Of a DNA stretch of 64,000 nucleotides, positions 1 to 8,673 are shown one piece after another. The stretch's first letter is position 1. Each line of letters starts with the position of its first letter. The notes below the pieces were generated by a model, which worked only from the letters and a program-made list of their open reading frames with translations, made no database searches and had not been told where the DNA came from. Origin of the DNA: Rhodospirillaceae bacterium (GTDB taxonomy: Bacteria; Pseudomonadota; Alphaproteobacteria; Rhodospirillales; UBA2165); NCBI GenBank assembly GCA_002723345.1, contig PBNV01000030.1:1-64000 (forward strand), given 5' to 3'. The position numbers and the translations under genes are program-made.

Positions 1-2091
1 ACCGTTTCTATGTTGATCGTCGCTTGCGGCGTTCTGGCGCTGCTATACGGTGCCTATGCCATTCGGTCTGTTTTGGCCGCGCCCGCGGGCACAGAGCGCA
101 TGCAAGAAATTGCTGCCGCTGTGCAAGAGGGGGCAAACGCCTATCTTAACCGGCAATACACGGCAATTGCCGTTGCTGGCATTGCCATCGGGATCATCTT
201 AGGTCTCCTTGAGGGCACGACAGTAGCCATCGGATTCTTTATCGGGGCCGTCCTCTCGGGCGCCGCAGGATATATCGGTATGAACGTCTCGGTGCGGGCG
301 AACGTGCGAACCGCTGAGGCCGCGCGGTCTAAAGGTCTAGCAGAAGGCTTGAACGTGGCGTTCAAATCCGGGGCGATTACGGGTATGCTGGTGGCCGGGT
401 TGGCTCTTCTTGGCGTCATTGGTTACTGGCTTGTGCTGCGTGACATGTTAGACGTGAAAACGCCTGAAGGTCTGCGACACGCGCTCGTCGCGCTTGTTGC
501 GCTGGGATTTGGCGCATCGTTAATCTCGATTTTCGCTCGTTTAGGCGGTGGCATTTTTACCAAAGGCGCGGATGTTGGTTCAGACCTGGTCGGTAAAATT
601 GAAGCGGGCATCCCAGAGGATGATCCCAGAAACGCGGGCGTCATAGCCGATAACGTGGGTGACAATGTGGGCGATTGTGCAGGCATGGCTGCAGACTTGT
701 TCGAAACATACGCGGTTACCGTGGTTGCCACCATGCTTCTAGGTGCGGCATTTTTCACCGGCACGGACCGAGAAGCCATGATGATGTTCCCGCTTCTCAT
801 AGGCGCCGTGTGCATTGTCGGGTCTGTGGTCGCAACGTTTTTCGTTAAACTAGGGCCGAGCCAGAGTATCATGGGCGCACTCTACAAAGGCTTTTTCGCG
901 AGCGCCATCATCTCCGCCGTTTTGATTGCGGGTGTCATCGCTTGGCAATTTGGATTTGACGCAGTATTTGCAGCCAGCGGCAGAGAAATTTCCGGAATGG
1001 ATCTTTTCGTGTCTGCTATGGTGGGATTAGTAGTGACGGCCCTGATTGTCTGGATTACCGAGTATTACACAGGCACAAACTACCGCCCGGTTCAAAGCGT
1101 CGCAAAAGCCTCTGAAACCGGACATGCCACCAACATTATACAAGGTATTGCGGTTTCCATGGAAGCAACAGCTCTGCCAGTGATCGTCATCTGTGCGGGT
1201 ATTATTGTGGCCTTTATTACAGCCGGGCTTTTTGGCTTGGCCATCGCGGCCACATCTATGCTGGCCCTGGCTGGCATGGTTGTTGCTCTTGATGCTTTTG
1301 GTCCGGTGACGGACAACGCCGGTGGTATCGCCGAGATGGCGGAACTGCCGGACGAAGTTCGAAACACCACGGATGCGCTTGATGCTGTGGGCAATACCAC
1401 GAAGGCTGTCACCAAAGGGTATGCCATCGGGTCTGCAGGTCTAGCTGCGCTCGTTTTGTTTTCGGCCTATACACAGGATCTGAGCTTGCTGTTTCCCAAC
1501 CTTGAGGTCAGTTTCTCTCTGAGCGATCCTTATGTTGTTGTGGGCCTTTTCATTGGCGGTCTAATTCCCTTTCTGTTTGGTGCTATGGGCATGATGGCCG
1601 TGGGCCGGGCTGGTGGCGCCGTGGTTGAAGAAGTCCGCCGTCAGTTCAGGGAAATTCCAGGGATTATGGAGGGCACAGCAAAACCTGAATATGGCAAATG
1701 CGTTGACCTTTTGACCCGTGCAGCGATCAAGGAAATGATCGTTCCATCCTTGCTACCAATTGTAGCACCGATCATTATCTACTTCGTGATCGCCGCCATC
1801 GCTGGGCAGGGCGCGGCATTCGCGGCATTGGGGGCATCGCTAATGGGAGTGATCGTCACGGGTTTGTTCGTTGCTCTCTCAATGACTTCGGGCGGAGGGG
1901 CTTGGGACAACGCCAAAAAATACATTGAAGATGGAAATCATGGCGGCAAGGGCTCTGAGGCACACCACGCTGCGGTGACAGGGGACACAGTGGGTGATCC
2001 GTACAAAGATACGGCAGGTCCAGCGGTCAACCCTCTCATTAAGATCATGAACATCGTGGCTATCCTGTTATTGGCAATTCTTGCCGGATAA
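1..2091 (+). CDS. hppA: Membrane-bound proton-translocating pyrophosphatase, K+-independent type (5' end cut by window)
   Basis: An integral membrane enzyme that couples hydrolysis of pyrophosphate to proton export across the inner membrane. The frame is open to base 1 and the first in-frame ATG is at 10. Rhodospirillum-type homologues start a few residues earlier, so the 5' end probably lies outside the window. Numbered from that ATG, the pyrophosphate/Mg binding core is visible at about residues 188-222 (D188, D192, E198 and the repeated DNVGD block at 214-222). The protein is 693 aa, close to the family's usual 660-720, with many hydrophobic helices. The GNTTKAVTK segment carries Lys465 and Thr468, which mark the K+-independent subfamily (K+-dependent enzymes have Ala at the Lys position). 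A strong hairpin terminator follows. Confidence 0.96.
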   Translation, partial: TVSMLIVACGVLALLYGAYAIRSVLAAPAGTERMQEIAAAVQEGANAYLNRQYTAIAVAGIAIGIILGLLEGTTVAIGFFIGAVLSGAAGYIGMNVSVRANVRTAEAARSKGLAEGLNVAFKSGAITGMLVAGLALLGVIGYWLVLRDMLDVKTPEGLRHALVALVALGFGASLISIFARLGGGIFTKGADVGSDLVGKIEAGIPEDDPRNAGVIADNVGDNVGDCAGMAADLFETYAVTVVATMLLGAAFFTGTDREAMMMFPLLIGAVCIVGSVVATFFVKLGPSQSIMGALYKGFFASAIISAVLIAGVIAWQFGFDAVFAASGREISGMDLFVSAMVGLVVTALIVWITEYYTGTNYRPVQSVAKASETGHATNIIQGIAVSMEATALPVIVICAGIIVAFITAGLFGLAIAATSMLALAGMVVALDAFGPVTDNAGGIAEMAELPDEVRNTTDALDAVGNTTKAVTKGYAIGSAGLAALVLFSAYTQDLSLLFPNLEVSFSLSDPYVVVGLFIGGLIPFLFGAMGMMAVGRAGGAVVEEVRRQFREIPGIMEGTAKPEYGKCVDLLTRAAIKEMIVPSLLPIVAPIIIYFVIAAIAGQGAAFAALGASLMGVIVTGLFVALSMTSGGGAWDNAKKYIEDGNHGGKGSEAHHAAVTGDTVGDPYKDTAGPAVNPLIKIMNIVAILLLAILAG

Positions 2092-2113
2092 GGAGCCAAC
2101 ACCAAAATGAAGA

Positions 2114-2149
2114 AGCCCGTAGGAACTTGGGTTCCTTCGGGCTTTTTTT
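2114..2149 (+). terminator. Rho-independent terminator after hppA
   Basis: An AGCCCG...CGGGCT hairpin with a 13-bp stem (one T-T mismatch) is followed by a run of seven T. It begins about 20 bases after the hppA stop. On the opposite strand the hairpin lacks a good T-tract, so it mainly serves hppA rather than the convergent bamE gene. Confidence 0.9.
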
Positions 2150-2157
2150 AGCGCATT

Positions 2158-2634
2158 TTATTCTCCTTCGGACTCGCCTTCAAATCGACCAATATTGCCG
2201 AACAATTGTTTTAAAATTGTAAGTTCCCGACCTGCGGTCGGCGTTTTCCGCTCGACCATCTGAATTCGACGCGCGTCTTCAATGCCATATGATTTCAATT
2301 CACGGGCAACGCCTGTCTGATCAAAGGTAATAACAATGACTTTTCGCTTCAAAATTTCGGGCTCAAAAAAGGCGACTGTTTTCGTGCGCTCGCTGATATA
2401 ATACCAAGTATCGCCAGAAAAGGGGGATATACTGGAGGGTGAGCCAAGCAGTTCTACAACTTCGTTTTTAGTGATATGCCCAATTTCAATATCTTGCAAT
2501 AAATCAGGATCCGGTAGGTTGCCCCTGACATCTATTCGTCCCTGACAACCGGCCACGAGTATCACGGCAGCAAGCATTTTAAAAAATCTTCCGTCAAATG
2601 ACCTTTTGCGTTTCCTTCTCACCTTGACAATCAT
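2158..2634 (-). CDS. bamE: Outer membrane assembly lipoprotein BamE (SmpA/OmlA family)
   Basis: A small outer-membrane lipoprotein of the BAM complex, which inserts beta-barrel proteins. With the ATG at 2634 the product is 158 aa. It has a very basic start (RRKRKR), a short hydrophobic stretch and a lipobox LVAGC whose Cys is residue 30. The SmpA/OmlA core follows, with the typical pattern of a helix (ITKNEVVELLGSPS) and strands around DTWYYIS. An ATG 17 codons further upstream (2685) is also in frame but would give an unlikely leader. The gene converges on hppA and diverges from the cytochrome-c chaperone gene. The C-terminal tail rich in Glu is longer than in E. coli BamE, as is common in alphaproteobacteria. 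Confidence 0.88.
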   Translation of the reverse strand: MIVKVRRKRKRSFDGRFFKMLAAVILVAGCQGRIDVRGNLPDPDLLQDIEIGHITKNEVVELLGSPSSISPFSGDTWYYISERTKTVAFFEPEILKRKVIVITFDQTGVARELKSYGIEDARRIQMVERKTPTAGRELTILKQLFGNIGRFEGESEGE

Positions 2635-2735
2635 AACAAATTTTAATCCCCTAAATACTACACCGGCTAACGGGCTAGGAATCATAGATTACTTTACTAC
2701 ATATAGCGTCAGTGCAAACCAAAGCGTCGTTTCCA

Positions 2736-3278
2736 ATGAGTATGTTTTCATCATTCAGGCTTGGTCCGAAAAAGATCAACGTTGACAACCTTTATACATT
2801 AATCGTGGCTCACTCGCGCCATCCTGTCTTTTACACTGTTTTGGGTGTGCCGGATACGGTTAATGGCCGCTATGACGTAATCATGCTTCATGCGTACGTT
2901 GTTATGAAACGGCTGAAGGTTATCGGCATAGAGGCAAGTACAACGTCCCAAGCACTGTTTGACTTGATGTTTGCAGATATGGACAAGAATTTACGAGAGA
3001 TGGGAGTAGGCGATTTATCTGTTGGAAAAAAAATTAAAGCAATGGCGACTGCATACTACGGTCGAATCAAAGCCTATGACGAGGGCCTCGAGGGGGGCCA
3101 AGAACTATTGGCCAGCGCTTTGCGCAGGAATTTGTTCGCGGAGGTAAAACCCACGGACCAGCAGGTCACCGGTATGGCCGACTTACTCTCAAACCAGGTC
3201 CAAGCGTCGTCTTCCTGGTCTCTCGTCGACATTAAAAAAGGCGCCATCAGCTTTATCACCCCTCCAAACGATGACTGA
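2736..3278 (+). CDS. Ubiquinol-cytochrome c chaperone family protein (CBP3-like)
   Basis: Matches the Ubiq_cyt_C_chap family (Pfam PF03981), whose mitochondrial member CBP3 helps cytochrome b assembly of the bc1 complex. Family features seen are the early LYTLIVAHSRHPVFYTVLGVPDT-type segment, the MLHAYVVMKRL helix and the MDKNLREMGVGDLSVGKKIK region that precedes a helical C-terminus. I chose the ATG at 2736 (180 aa). A GTG at 2712 would add eight residues, and neither has a strong ribosome site. The 3' end overlaps the DUF177 gene by 8 bp, so the two are translationally linked. This pairing in front of rpmF-plsX-fabH is common in Rhodospirillales. No local sign of regulation was seen. Confidence 0.85.
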   Translation: MSMFSSFRLGPKKINVDNLYTLIVAHSRHPVFYTVLGVPDTVNGRYDVIMLHAYVVMKRLKVIGIEASTTSQALFDLMFADMDKNLREMGVGDLSVGKKIKAMATAYYGRIKAYDEGLEGGQELLASALRRNLFAEVKPTDQQVTGMADLLSNQVQASSSWSLVDIKKGAISFITPPNDD

Positions 3279-3822
3279 GGGGGAAGTTTCCTTGACCCAG
3301 GAATTCTCCCGGCTCTATTCGCCCGAGGATTTGAAAGAGGGGATAACTCAGCTTCAACTCGTGGCCAATGACATGGAGCGGGACGCCCTTGCAAAAAGAT
3401 TTGGCCTGTTGGCACTTGGCCAACTGTCGGCAGATGTAACGCTGATTAAGGAACCGGACCCTGCCCAGCCGATTATAATGTCAGCTCAAATTCGGGGAAC
3501 GGTGGTTCAAGAGTGCGTCGTATCCCTGGTGCCCATTTCGTCTGACATCAATGAACGGATTGACTGCGCATTTGCCCCCAACGACGGGGCAAAGTCGAAT
3601 AAACTGGAGATTGACATCGAACCCGATGGTGAAGATCCTCCGGAGCCAATTATAGATGGTCACTTCGATGTCGGTGGGCTTATTGCCGAGCATTTGGGCC
3701 TTTGTATTGAGGCGTTCCCCCGGGCCGAGGGCGCTGAATTCAACGCCTCGTCGATGCCGCCGGGTAAAGATGATGCAGAAGAAAACCCGTTTTCCATATT
3801 AAAAAAACTTCACGAACGATAA
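3271..3822 (+). CDS. DUF177 (YceD) family protein
   Basis: A 183-aa soluble protein of the DUF177/YceD family, which commonly lies just upstream of rpmF. The bacterial member YceD and its plant homologue have been linked to 23S rRNA or ribosome maturation, but the reaction is unknown. Recognisable features are the central strand-rich part with RGTVVQECVVSLVPI, where the conserved Cys sits, and the acidic DIEPDGEDPPEPIIDGHFDVGGLIAEHL segment near residues 110-140. The C-terminal tail ends in NPFSILKKL, typical of alphaproteobacterial members. The start codon lies inside the end of the chaperone gene. The next gene, rpmF, follows after 124 bp. Confidence 0.85.
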   Translation: MTEGEVSLTQEFSRLYSPEDLKEGITQLQLVANDMERDALAKRFGLLALGQLSADVTLIKEPDPAQPIIMSAQIRGTVVQECVVSLVPISSDINERIDCAFAPNDGAKSNKLEIDIEPDGEDPPEPIIDGHFDVGGLIAEHLGLCIEAFPRAEGAEFNASSMPPGKDDAEENPFSILKKLHER

Positions 3823-3882
3823 CTTAGACGCTAAACTCGGTTCATGGCCGGTTAGAGCTTGCCGGACACCAGCAATTGATAT

Positions 3883-3907
3883 AAAAACCGCGCTTCTTCG
3901 CGTTTTT
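3883..3907. terminator. Small terminator-like or attenuator hairpin ahead of rpmF
   Basis: Five A, a bulged C and CGCG pair with CGCG and five T around a six-base loop. It lies between the DUF177 gene and rpmF and could end the upstream transcript or trim a leader. The GC part of the stem is only 4 bp, so support is weak. Confidence 0.3.
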
Positions 3908-3946
3908 GCGCGCATTATCCAGGTCTCGAGGTTGGAATAGATAGCC

Positions 3947-4132
3947 ATGGCTGTACCAAAGAAAAAGGTTTCCAAGTCTCGCCGTAACCAGCGGCGTTCA
4001 CATCACTCATTATCGCCTGCGGCTTATGGTGAATGTCCAAACTGCGGAGAACTGAAAAGACCGCATCACGTTTGCGGTGCCTGCGGATATTATGATGGCC
4101 GTGAAGTCATGGAGACCGAGTCTGTCGTCTAA
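3947..4132 (+). CDS. rpmF: 50S ribosomal protein L32
   Basis: A 61-aa, strongly basic protein of the large ribosomal subunit. The N-terminus [17 protein letters not shown] is the family signature. It carries the zinc-knuckle type with Cys30, Cys33, Cys43 and Cys46, the Zn-binding form of L32 found in most proteobacteria of this group. The gene sits between DUF177 and plsX, the standard rpmF-plsX-fabH order that ties ribosome and membrane-lipid synthesis together. The gap to plsX is 30 bp, so one transcript is likely. Confidence 0.97.
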   Translation: MAVPKKKVSKSRRNQRRSHHSLSPAAYGECPNCGELKRPHHVCGACGYYDGREVMETESVV

Positions 4133-4162
4133 AATTGTTGGCAGCTCTGATGGGGACCGGTT

Positions 4163-5215
4163 TTGACCGACCAAATTTGTGTGGCTATCGATGGAATGGG
4201 TGGGGATAACGCTCCTCACATGATTGTTGGCGGGGTCAACAGAGCGGCCCATACTCATCAAAATGTTAAATTCCTTATTTTTGGCGATGAAGCCAAACTT
4301 GGTCCTCTCCTCGAAGAATTTCCATCAATCCAGCCACGGTGTGAAATACGTCATACGGCAGATGCTGTATCAAACAATGATAAGCCGACGACAGCCCTAA
4401 GAACGGCAAAAAATTCAAGCATGCGTCTCGCCATCGACGCAGTTGCGAACGGGGAGGCCTCCGCAATCGTATCGGCTGGAAATACCGGAGCATTAATGGC
4501 AATGGCGACAATCGTACTAAAAACGCTTCCTGGGATCAGTCGCCCGGCTATCGCCACGAGCTTTCCTACTCAGAATGGCGATTGTGTAATGCTTGATCTT
4601 GGGGCCAACATAGAATGCGATGCCAACAATTTAGTGCAATTTGCGGTAATGGGCGAGGTCTACGCCCGAAACGAACTCAAATTGGAGCAACCGTCCATCG
4701 GGATACTAAACGTAGGGGTTGAAGGCTTAAAGGGAAACGACTCGGTAAAGGAAGCTGCCGGCATTCTGCAAAAATCATCTCTGCCCATAAAATTTTTCGG
4801 TTTCGTGGAGGGTGACGATATAGGTAAGGGAACCGTCGACGTAATAGTCACCGACGGGTTTACGGGAAATATTGCACTTAAAACGGTAGAGGGCACAGCA
4901 AAAATGTTTGCTCACTTTCTCCGAAATGCGCTCACTAGCAGCCTCATGTCAAAAATGGGGGCATTGATTGCAAAGCCCGCAATCGAGAAGTTGCGCAGTC
5001 ATTTTGACCCTCGCAGGTACAATGGAGCCATGTTACTTGGATTAAACGGTATCTGTGTGAAAAGCCATGGAGGCACTGACCACATTGGTTTCGCACATGC
5101 AGTTGAGGTTGGAGTAAACCTCGTAAAGCGCGACTTCAACAAACATATTAAAGAGGACCTGGACCATTTGATGACCTCCGAGATTGAAATCGGTTCTCAG
5201 TCAGCTGCAGAATAA
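4163..5215 (+). CDS. plsX: Phosphate acyltransferase PlsX
   Basis: Makes acyl-phosphate from acyl-ACP and phosphate, the donor for PlsY in the first step of phospholipid synthesis. It works at the inner face of the membrane. The 350-aa length fits the family. Motifs include the N-terminal IDGMGGDNAP, the SAGNTGALM segment at about residue 110, LGANIECDANNLVQFAVMG near 150, and a C-terminal GLNGICVKSHGG block. The start is a TTG at 4163, eight bases after a GGGGACC stretch. No in-frame ATG precedes the conserved IDGMGGD motif, so TTG is the best choice. Two bases separate its stop from fabH. Confidence 0.96.
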   Translation: MTDQICVAIDGMGGDNAPHMIVGGVNRAAHTHQNVKFLIFGDEAKLGPLLEEFPSIQPRCEIRHTADAVSNNDKPTTALRTAKNSSMRLAIDAVANGEASAIVSAGNTGALMAMATIVLKTLPGISRPAIATSFPTQNGDCVMLDLGANIECDANNLVQFAVMGEVYARNELKLEQPSIGILNVGVEGLKGNDSVKEAAGILQKSSLPIKFFGFVEGDDIGKGTVDVIVTDGFTGNIALKTVEGTAKMFAHFLRNALTSSLMSKMGALIAKPAIEKLRSHFDPRRYNGAMLLGLNGICVKSHGGTDHIGFAHAVEVGVNLVKRDFNKHIKEDLDHLMTSEIEIGSQSAAE

Positions 5216-5217
5216 GT

Positions 5218-6192
5218 ATGAACATTATTTCAAAAGTAATTGGGTGTGGCGCATATCTCCTAGAAAATGTGGTCACGAACGAGGATCTGGCAAAACAAGT
5301 CGACACATCTGATGAGTGGATCGTCTCCCGCACTGGGATAAGACAACGTCATATAGTCCAAGACGGTGAGATGACTTCCGATTTGGCTTATCAGGCCGCA
5401 AAAAGAGCCGTCAAAGATGCTGGCATTGAACAGCAGGACATTGACCTCATCGTGGTTGGGACAACCACGCCGGACGATACCTTTCCCGCGGCGGCTGTAA
5501 AGGTTCAAAGTAGACTGGGATTGACGGGTGGGGCAGCTTTTGACGTCCAAGCAGCCTGCTCTGGTTTTATTTATGCGCTCTCGGTAGCCGACAGTATGAT
5601 CCGGGCGGGACAGATTAAAACAGCGATTGTAATAGGGGCTGACACGCTAAGTAAACTTTTGAACTGGCAAGACCGCACAACTTGTGTCTTGTTTGGCGAT
5701 GGCGCTGGAGCTGTTGTTCTTCAGGCACAAAGTCCTAATGGCGACCCTGCACCAAAGGGTATTCTCTCCACCCATCTGCACTCCGACGGCAACCTTCGGA
5801 ATATACTCTACTGTGAGAGTGACCTGGTGGCGGGTGTGGGCTCCCGCGTTATTCGGATGGATGGGAGAGAGGTTTTTAAGCACGCGGTTACAAATTTAGC
5901 TAGCGTTGTAATTGAAGCTCTGGAGGCCAATGGCCTGAGGGACACAGATATTGACTGGCTGGTGCCGCATCAGGCTAACAAACGGATAATCGACAGCACA
6001 GCAAAAAAACTCAAGATGTCGGATGACAAGGTGGTGCTAACTATCGCGAACCATGCTAATACTTCGGCGGCCTCTATTCCTCTGGCCCTGGATGCCGCCA
6101 TTAAGGACGGGCGCATCCAACCAGGCAATCTATTGCTCATGGAAGCGATGGGTGGGGGTTTGACCTGGGGAGCTGCCTTAGTGCGTTGGTAA
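5218..6192 (+). CDS. fabH: 3-oxoacyl-ACP synthase III (KASIII)
   Basis: Starts fatty-acid synthesis by condensing acetyl-CoA with malonyl-ACP. The 324-aa protein has the full catalytic triad: Cys114 in the AACSGF motif, His251 in VPHQAN and Asn281 in the NTSAAS loop. The thiolase fold is complete, with the glycine-rich GGGLTWG close to the C-terminus. It follows plsX after two bases and is surely co-transcribed. Nothing odd was seen. The 113-bp space after it may hold the promoter of ihfA, but no convincing promoter box was found. Confidence 0.97.
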   Translation: MNIISKVIGCGAYLLENVVTNEDLAKQVDTSDEWIVSRTGIRQRHIVQDGEMTSDLAYQAAKRAVKDAGIEQQDIDLIVVGTTTPDDTFPAAAVKVQSRLGLTGGAAFDVQAACSGFIYALSVADSMIRAGQIKTAIVIGADTLSKLLNWQDRTTCVLFGDGAGAVVLQAQSPNGDPAPKGILSTHLHSDGNLRNILYCESDLVAGVGSRVIRMDGREVFKHAVTNLASVVIEALEANGLRDTDIDWLVPHQANKRIIDSTAKKLKMSDDKVVLTIANHANTSAASIPLALDAAIKDGRIQPGNLLLMEAMGGGLTWGAALVRW

Positions 6193-6305
6193 CTATAGCC
6201 ACTTTCAAATAAGAGGTTTTAGCAGCTTCTATCCCATTGAAATTAATTACTTCCTCACGTAAGGTTTGGGAAGCGTGATGTGAGAAACTCGGGGGAATAG
6301 AATAA

Positions 6306-6632
6306 ATGGCGCGGCAAACAATTACCCGCTCTCAACTCAGTGAGGCTGTGTATCAAGAGGTCGGACTTTCTAGAAATGAGTCAGCGGAACTTCTTGAATC
6401 TATTCTGAGTAAAATTTCCGAAACATTAGCTAATGAAGAGTCCGTTAAGATATCTTCATTCGGAAGTTTTTCTGTTCGCCGCAAGGGTCAAAGAATTGGC
6501 CGAAATCCAAAAACCGGTGAAGAAGTGCCCATTCTGCCGAGAAAAGTGTTGGTGTTCCGCCCGTCGCAGGTTTTGAAAGCCCGGATTAGCGATGCAACTA
6601 TAGACATTCCTGACTTGGATGAAAACGATTAG
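6306..6632 (+). CDS. ihfA: Integration host factor subunit alpha
   Basis: A nucleoid protein that bends DNA as a heterodimer with IhfB and helps, among others, sigma-54 promoters. The protein has 108 aa with the HU/IHF fold: two N-terminal helices, the [11 protein letters not shown] strand block and the [10 protein letters not shown] arm that inserts into the minor groove, ending in FRPSQVLK. A good ribosome site (GGGGGAA) lies about 6 bases before the ATG. It is followed 12 bp later by a MerR-type regulator, an arrangement seen in many alphaproteobacteria. IhfA may act with NtrC encoded at 13.6 kb, since many NtrC-dependent promoters need IHF; this link is inference. Confidence 0.95.
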   Translation: MARQTITRSQLSEAVYQEVGLSRNESAELLESILSKISETLANEESVKISSFGSFSVRRKGQRIGRNPKTGEEVPILPRKVLVFRPSQVLKARISDATIDIPDLDEND

Positions 6633-6644
6633 GGACCCCAGCCT

Positions 6645-7049
6645 GTGGCGAACAAAACAAAGGCCGCGAACGGCAAAAAAAAATCGGTGAATGCATTCCG
6701 GACTATAAGCGAAGTGGCAACCGAAATGGATCTGCCGCAACACGTCCTCCGGTTTTGGGAGAGTAAGTTTAGCCAAATCAAACCCATGAAACGGGGTGGG
6801 GGGCGGCGCTATTACCGACCGGAGGATCTCGAGGTATTGCGCAGAATTCGAACGCTTCTTTATGAAGATGGATACACCATTAAGGGAGTCCAAAAACTAT
6901 TCAAGGAAGGTGGGATGACAGCTACGTCGGGGCCTCATTCCCTCGACGGCCAGGCATTGGCGAAAAAGTCATCACAAATCGATGGGGATCAATTGGGCAA
7001 GATGCGTGAAGTCCTCCAAGAACTCAAAGACCTCCGAAAGCTGATCTAA
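6645..7049 (+). CDS. MerR family transcriptional regulator
   Basis: A 134-aa DNA-binding protein with a single MerR winged-helix at about residues 20-90 ([25 protein letters not shown], then a [18 protein letters not shown] wing). The rest is a short helical tail, and no metal-binding Cys set is seen, so a metal-sensor role is unlikely. The start is GTG at 6645, eight bases after AGGGACC. It sits directly downstream of ihfA, as its homologues do across Rhodospirillales and Rhizobiales, and tRNA-Pro follows. Its targets are not known from sequence. Confidence 0.88.
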   Translation: MANKTKAANGKKKSVNAFRTISEVATEMDLPQHVLRFWESKFSQIKPMKRGGGRRYYRPEDLEVLRRIRTLLYEDGYTIKGVQKLFKEGGMTATSGPHSLDGQALAKKSSQIDGDQLGKMREVLQELKDLRKLI

Positions 7050-7082
7050 TTAACCTATTTGAATTTAGAGTGCCTCAGTCCA

Positions 7083-7111
7083 TTGATGTTCAACGCTGGG
7101 ACCGGTATGAT
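7083..7111 (+). promoter_or_regulatory. Sigma-70 type promoter for tRNA-Pro
   Basis: TTGATG (7083-7088), a 17-base spacer and TATGAT (7106-7111) form a near-consensus -35/-10 pair. The expected start would be near 7118, about 20 bases before the mature tRNA 5' end. Spacing and position make this one of the clearer promoters in the window. Confidence 0.65.
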
Positions 7112-7136
7112 CAGTCATAATTTCACAGAAATTTGT

Positions 7137-7213
7137 CGGAGCGTGGCGCAGTCTGGTAGCGCACTACACTGGGGGTGTAGGGGTCGTAGGTTCAAATCCT
7201 ATCGCTCCGACCA
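7137..7213 (+). tRNA. tRNA-Pro (anticodon GGG)
   Basis: A 77-base cloverleaf. The acceptor stem CGGAGCG pairs with CGCTCCG, followed by the discriminator A and an encoded CCA. The D arm is GCGCAGTCTGGTAGCGC, and the anticodon stem CTACA/TGTAG encloses CTGGGGG, giving anticodon GGG for CCC codons (and CCU by wobble). The T arm contains GGTTCAAATCC. All stems close with at most one wobble pair. A promoter-like pair lies just upstream. Confidence 0.97.
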
Positions 7214-7265
7214 TTTCGCTTGAACCTTATTTCCTTTTTTTGAGATAAAACCGATAGAGGCCCCA

Positions 7266-7607
7266 ATGGATAAACAAGAACTGTGTCCGCTCGAAGATAT
7301 AGAGGACGATGACGCTGTTGGCATGGTCGCGCGCGTCGCAGGCAAACAGCGTAACATATTTGTTATCCGCCGGGGAGTTCACGTCCATGCTTATGTCAAC
7401 TGGTGTCCTCACAATCAGGTACTGATCGATCAAATACCTGGACAATTTTTTAACAGTGAAAAGACGATGTTGCGTTGTTCAAAACACGGCGCCTTATTCC
7501 AGATCAATGATGGTCTTTGCGTGGAAGGTCCCTGTCAAGGTGAGAGCCTTCAGTCCCTCAAGTGCGTTGTCGACAATGGCGTCATTTATCTAGTAGACGG
7601 CGGGTAG
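7266..7607 (+). CDS. Small Rieske [2Fe-2S] protein
   Basis: A 113-aa stand-alone Rieske domain. Cluster ligands are Cys47 and His49 (WCPHN) and Cys71 and His74 (CSKHGALF). There is no membrane anchor or signal peptide, so it is a cytoplasmic ferredoxin-like electron carrier or a small regulatory component. Such proteins serve Rieske oxygenases or nitrite-reductase-like enzymes. None is adjacent here, and the VanA-like oxygenase at 38.7 kb is distant. The gene starts 52 bp after tRNA-Pro and converges on queF. Between the two 3' ends lie two copies of an unusual inverted repeat. The physiological partner cannot be named. Confidence 0.85.
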   Translation: MDKQELCPLEDIEDDDAVGMVARVAGKQRNIFVIRRGVHVHAYVNWCPHNQVLIDQIPGQFFNSEKTMLRCSKHGALFQINDGLCVEGPCQGESLQSLKCVVDNGVIYLVDGG

Positions 7608-7630
7608 GAGCTAAGGCGGTCAATAATAGA

Positions 7631-7705
7631 TCTACTGGTAGAGAAACTCTCAACGGATAGTGGCAATATTTCTTCACTTCTCGACAATTATGATCTACTA
7701 GTAGA
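7631..7705. repeat. Two spaced inverted repeats, TCTAC-N2-GTAGA
   Basis: TCTACTGGTAGA at 7631-7642 and TCTACTAGTAGA at 7694-7705 share the arms TCTAC/GTAGA. The second is part of a 14-bp perfect palindrome (7693-7706). Their starts are 63 bp apart, about six helical turns. Both lie in the 104-bp gap between the converging Rieske and queF genes. Neither is followed by a T-tract, so they are not ordinary terminators. A third, identical core is at 25414-25425. Confidence 0.7.
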
Positions 7706-7711
7706 TAGTTC

Positions 7712-8179
7712 TTAGCCCCGTCCCCTGTAAGAAGGCACATTCTGGTCCGGCACCCACAGGCCCTCCGGCACCGACCCCGATTGATAGAATATATCGATTG
7801 GGATCCCGCCTCTTGGATACCAATACCCGCCAATTCTAATCCAAACCGGATTTAGTACACCTTCGAGCCGCTTGGCAATGCCGACCGTACATTCCTCATG
7901 AAATCCTGCCTGATTGCGAAAAGACCCGAGAAACAGTTTTAAAGATTTGCTCTCTACAATGATTTCGCCTGGAACGTAGTCGATTACCAAATGGGCAAAA
8001 TCGGGTTGTCCGGTCACCGGGCAAAGAGATGTAAATTCTGGGCACACAAACCGGATGAGATAGGGACTATCAGCATACGGGTTTTTCACGGTCTCCAGCC
8101 GGGCCTCGTCCGGGGACCCCGGCATCGTGATCGCGCCGTCTCCTAACTGAGTTAACTGTGAATAGTTACTGGATTTCAT
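7712..8179 (-). CDS. queF: NADPH-dependent 7-cyano-7-deazaguanine reductase (type I QueF)
   Basis: Reduces the nitrile preQ0 to the amine preQ1 in queuosine synthesis. The 155-aa length is the unimodular (type I) form. The signature [13 protein letters not shown] holds the catalytic Cys53 and Asp60. The substrate-binding ESKSLK segment is near residue 76, and FRNQAGFHE near 88 carries the conserved Glu. No other queuosine genes are near, and queF is often solitary in alphaproteobacteria. A purine or preQ1 riboswitch was not recognised in the upstream region, which is part of the sparse stretch that follows. Confidence 0.95.
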   Translation of the reverse strand: MKSSNYSQLTQLGDGAITMPGSPDEARLETVKNPYADSPYLIRFVCPEFTSLCPVTGQPDFAHLVIDYVPGEIIVESKSLKLFLGSFRNQAGFHEECTVGIAKRLEGVLNPVWIRIGGYWYPRGGIPIDIFYQSGSVPEGLWVPDQNVPSYRGRG

Positions 8180-8673
8180 GGAAATTATCTCTCCAGACTA
8201 GTTTGCAAAAATCTTTTAGCATTTCTCATTCTATAGAAGGACGATCAGAGGAGGCCAAGATAAAATGCTTTCAAAAGTCAAACGGGACAATGGAAAGACA
8301 AACACCACGGCCTGATCGGCTCATGCTACTGGCCCAGAAAATAGCTGCGTTGTGACGAACATCACGTAATCCTATTTTCTAAATACCAACCTCACTCACT
8401 AGCAACACAATACTATATAAAAAAGGGATCGGCGTTCGGTGTAAAACTTTTCCGATCAGGTGGCCACCTGAGCGCCGGAGCTTTGCAAAATAGGCGTCTG
8501 GAACGTCTTAAAAGCAAAAGGCGTCCGAGCAGATGGTTTTGAAATATTTACGCGTCCTGATCCCAAAGCCCCCTAAGGCGTTTGATATCAGTCCAATTCG
8601 CCACAATTCCATTATCCAGTAGCGCATTGCAGATCCCACGTTAGTGCTTAGTACATCAATGGACCGTTAGGAA
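8180..8673. other. Sparse intergenic stretch with a 16-bp palindrome
   Basis: About 490 bp with no frame I can support. It includes a perfect 16-bp palindrome, TCAGGTGGCCACCTGA, at 8456-8471. Reading the minus strand near 8580-8640 there is a 25-codon run (ANWTDIKRLRGLW) that looks coding-like but has no start codon and ends soon. It may be a gene remnant or chance. Confidence 0.4.

Noticed and set aside
141-2091. Many long antisense frames across hppA and other genes
   Set aside because: They mirror the codon bias of the real gene on the other strand and match no known protein.
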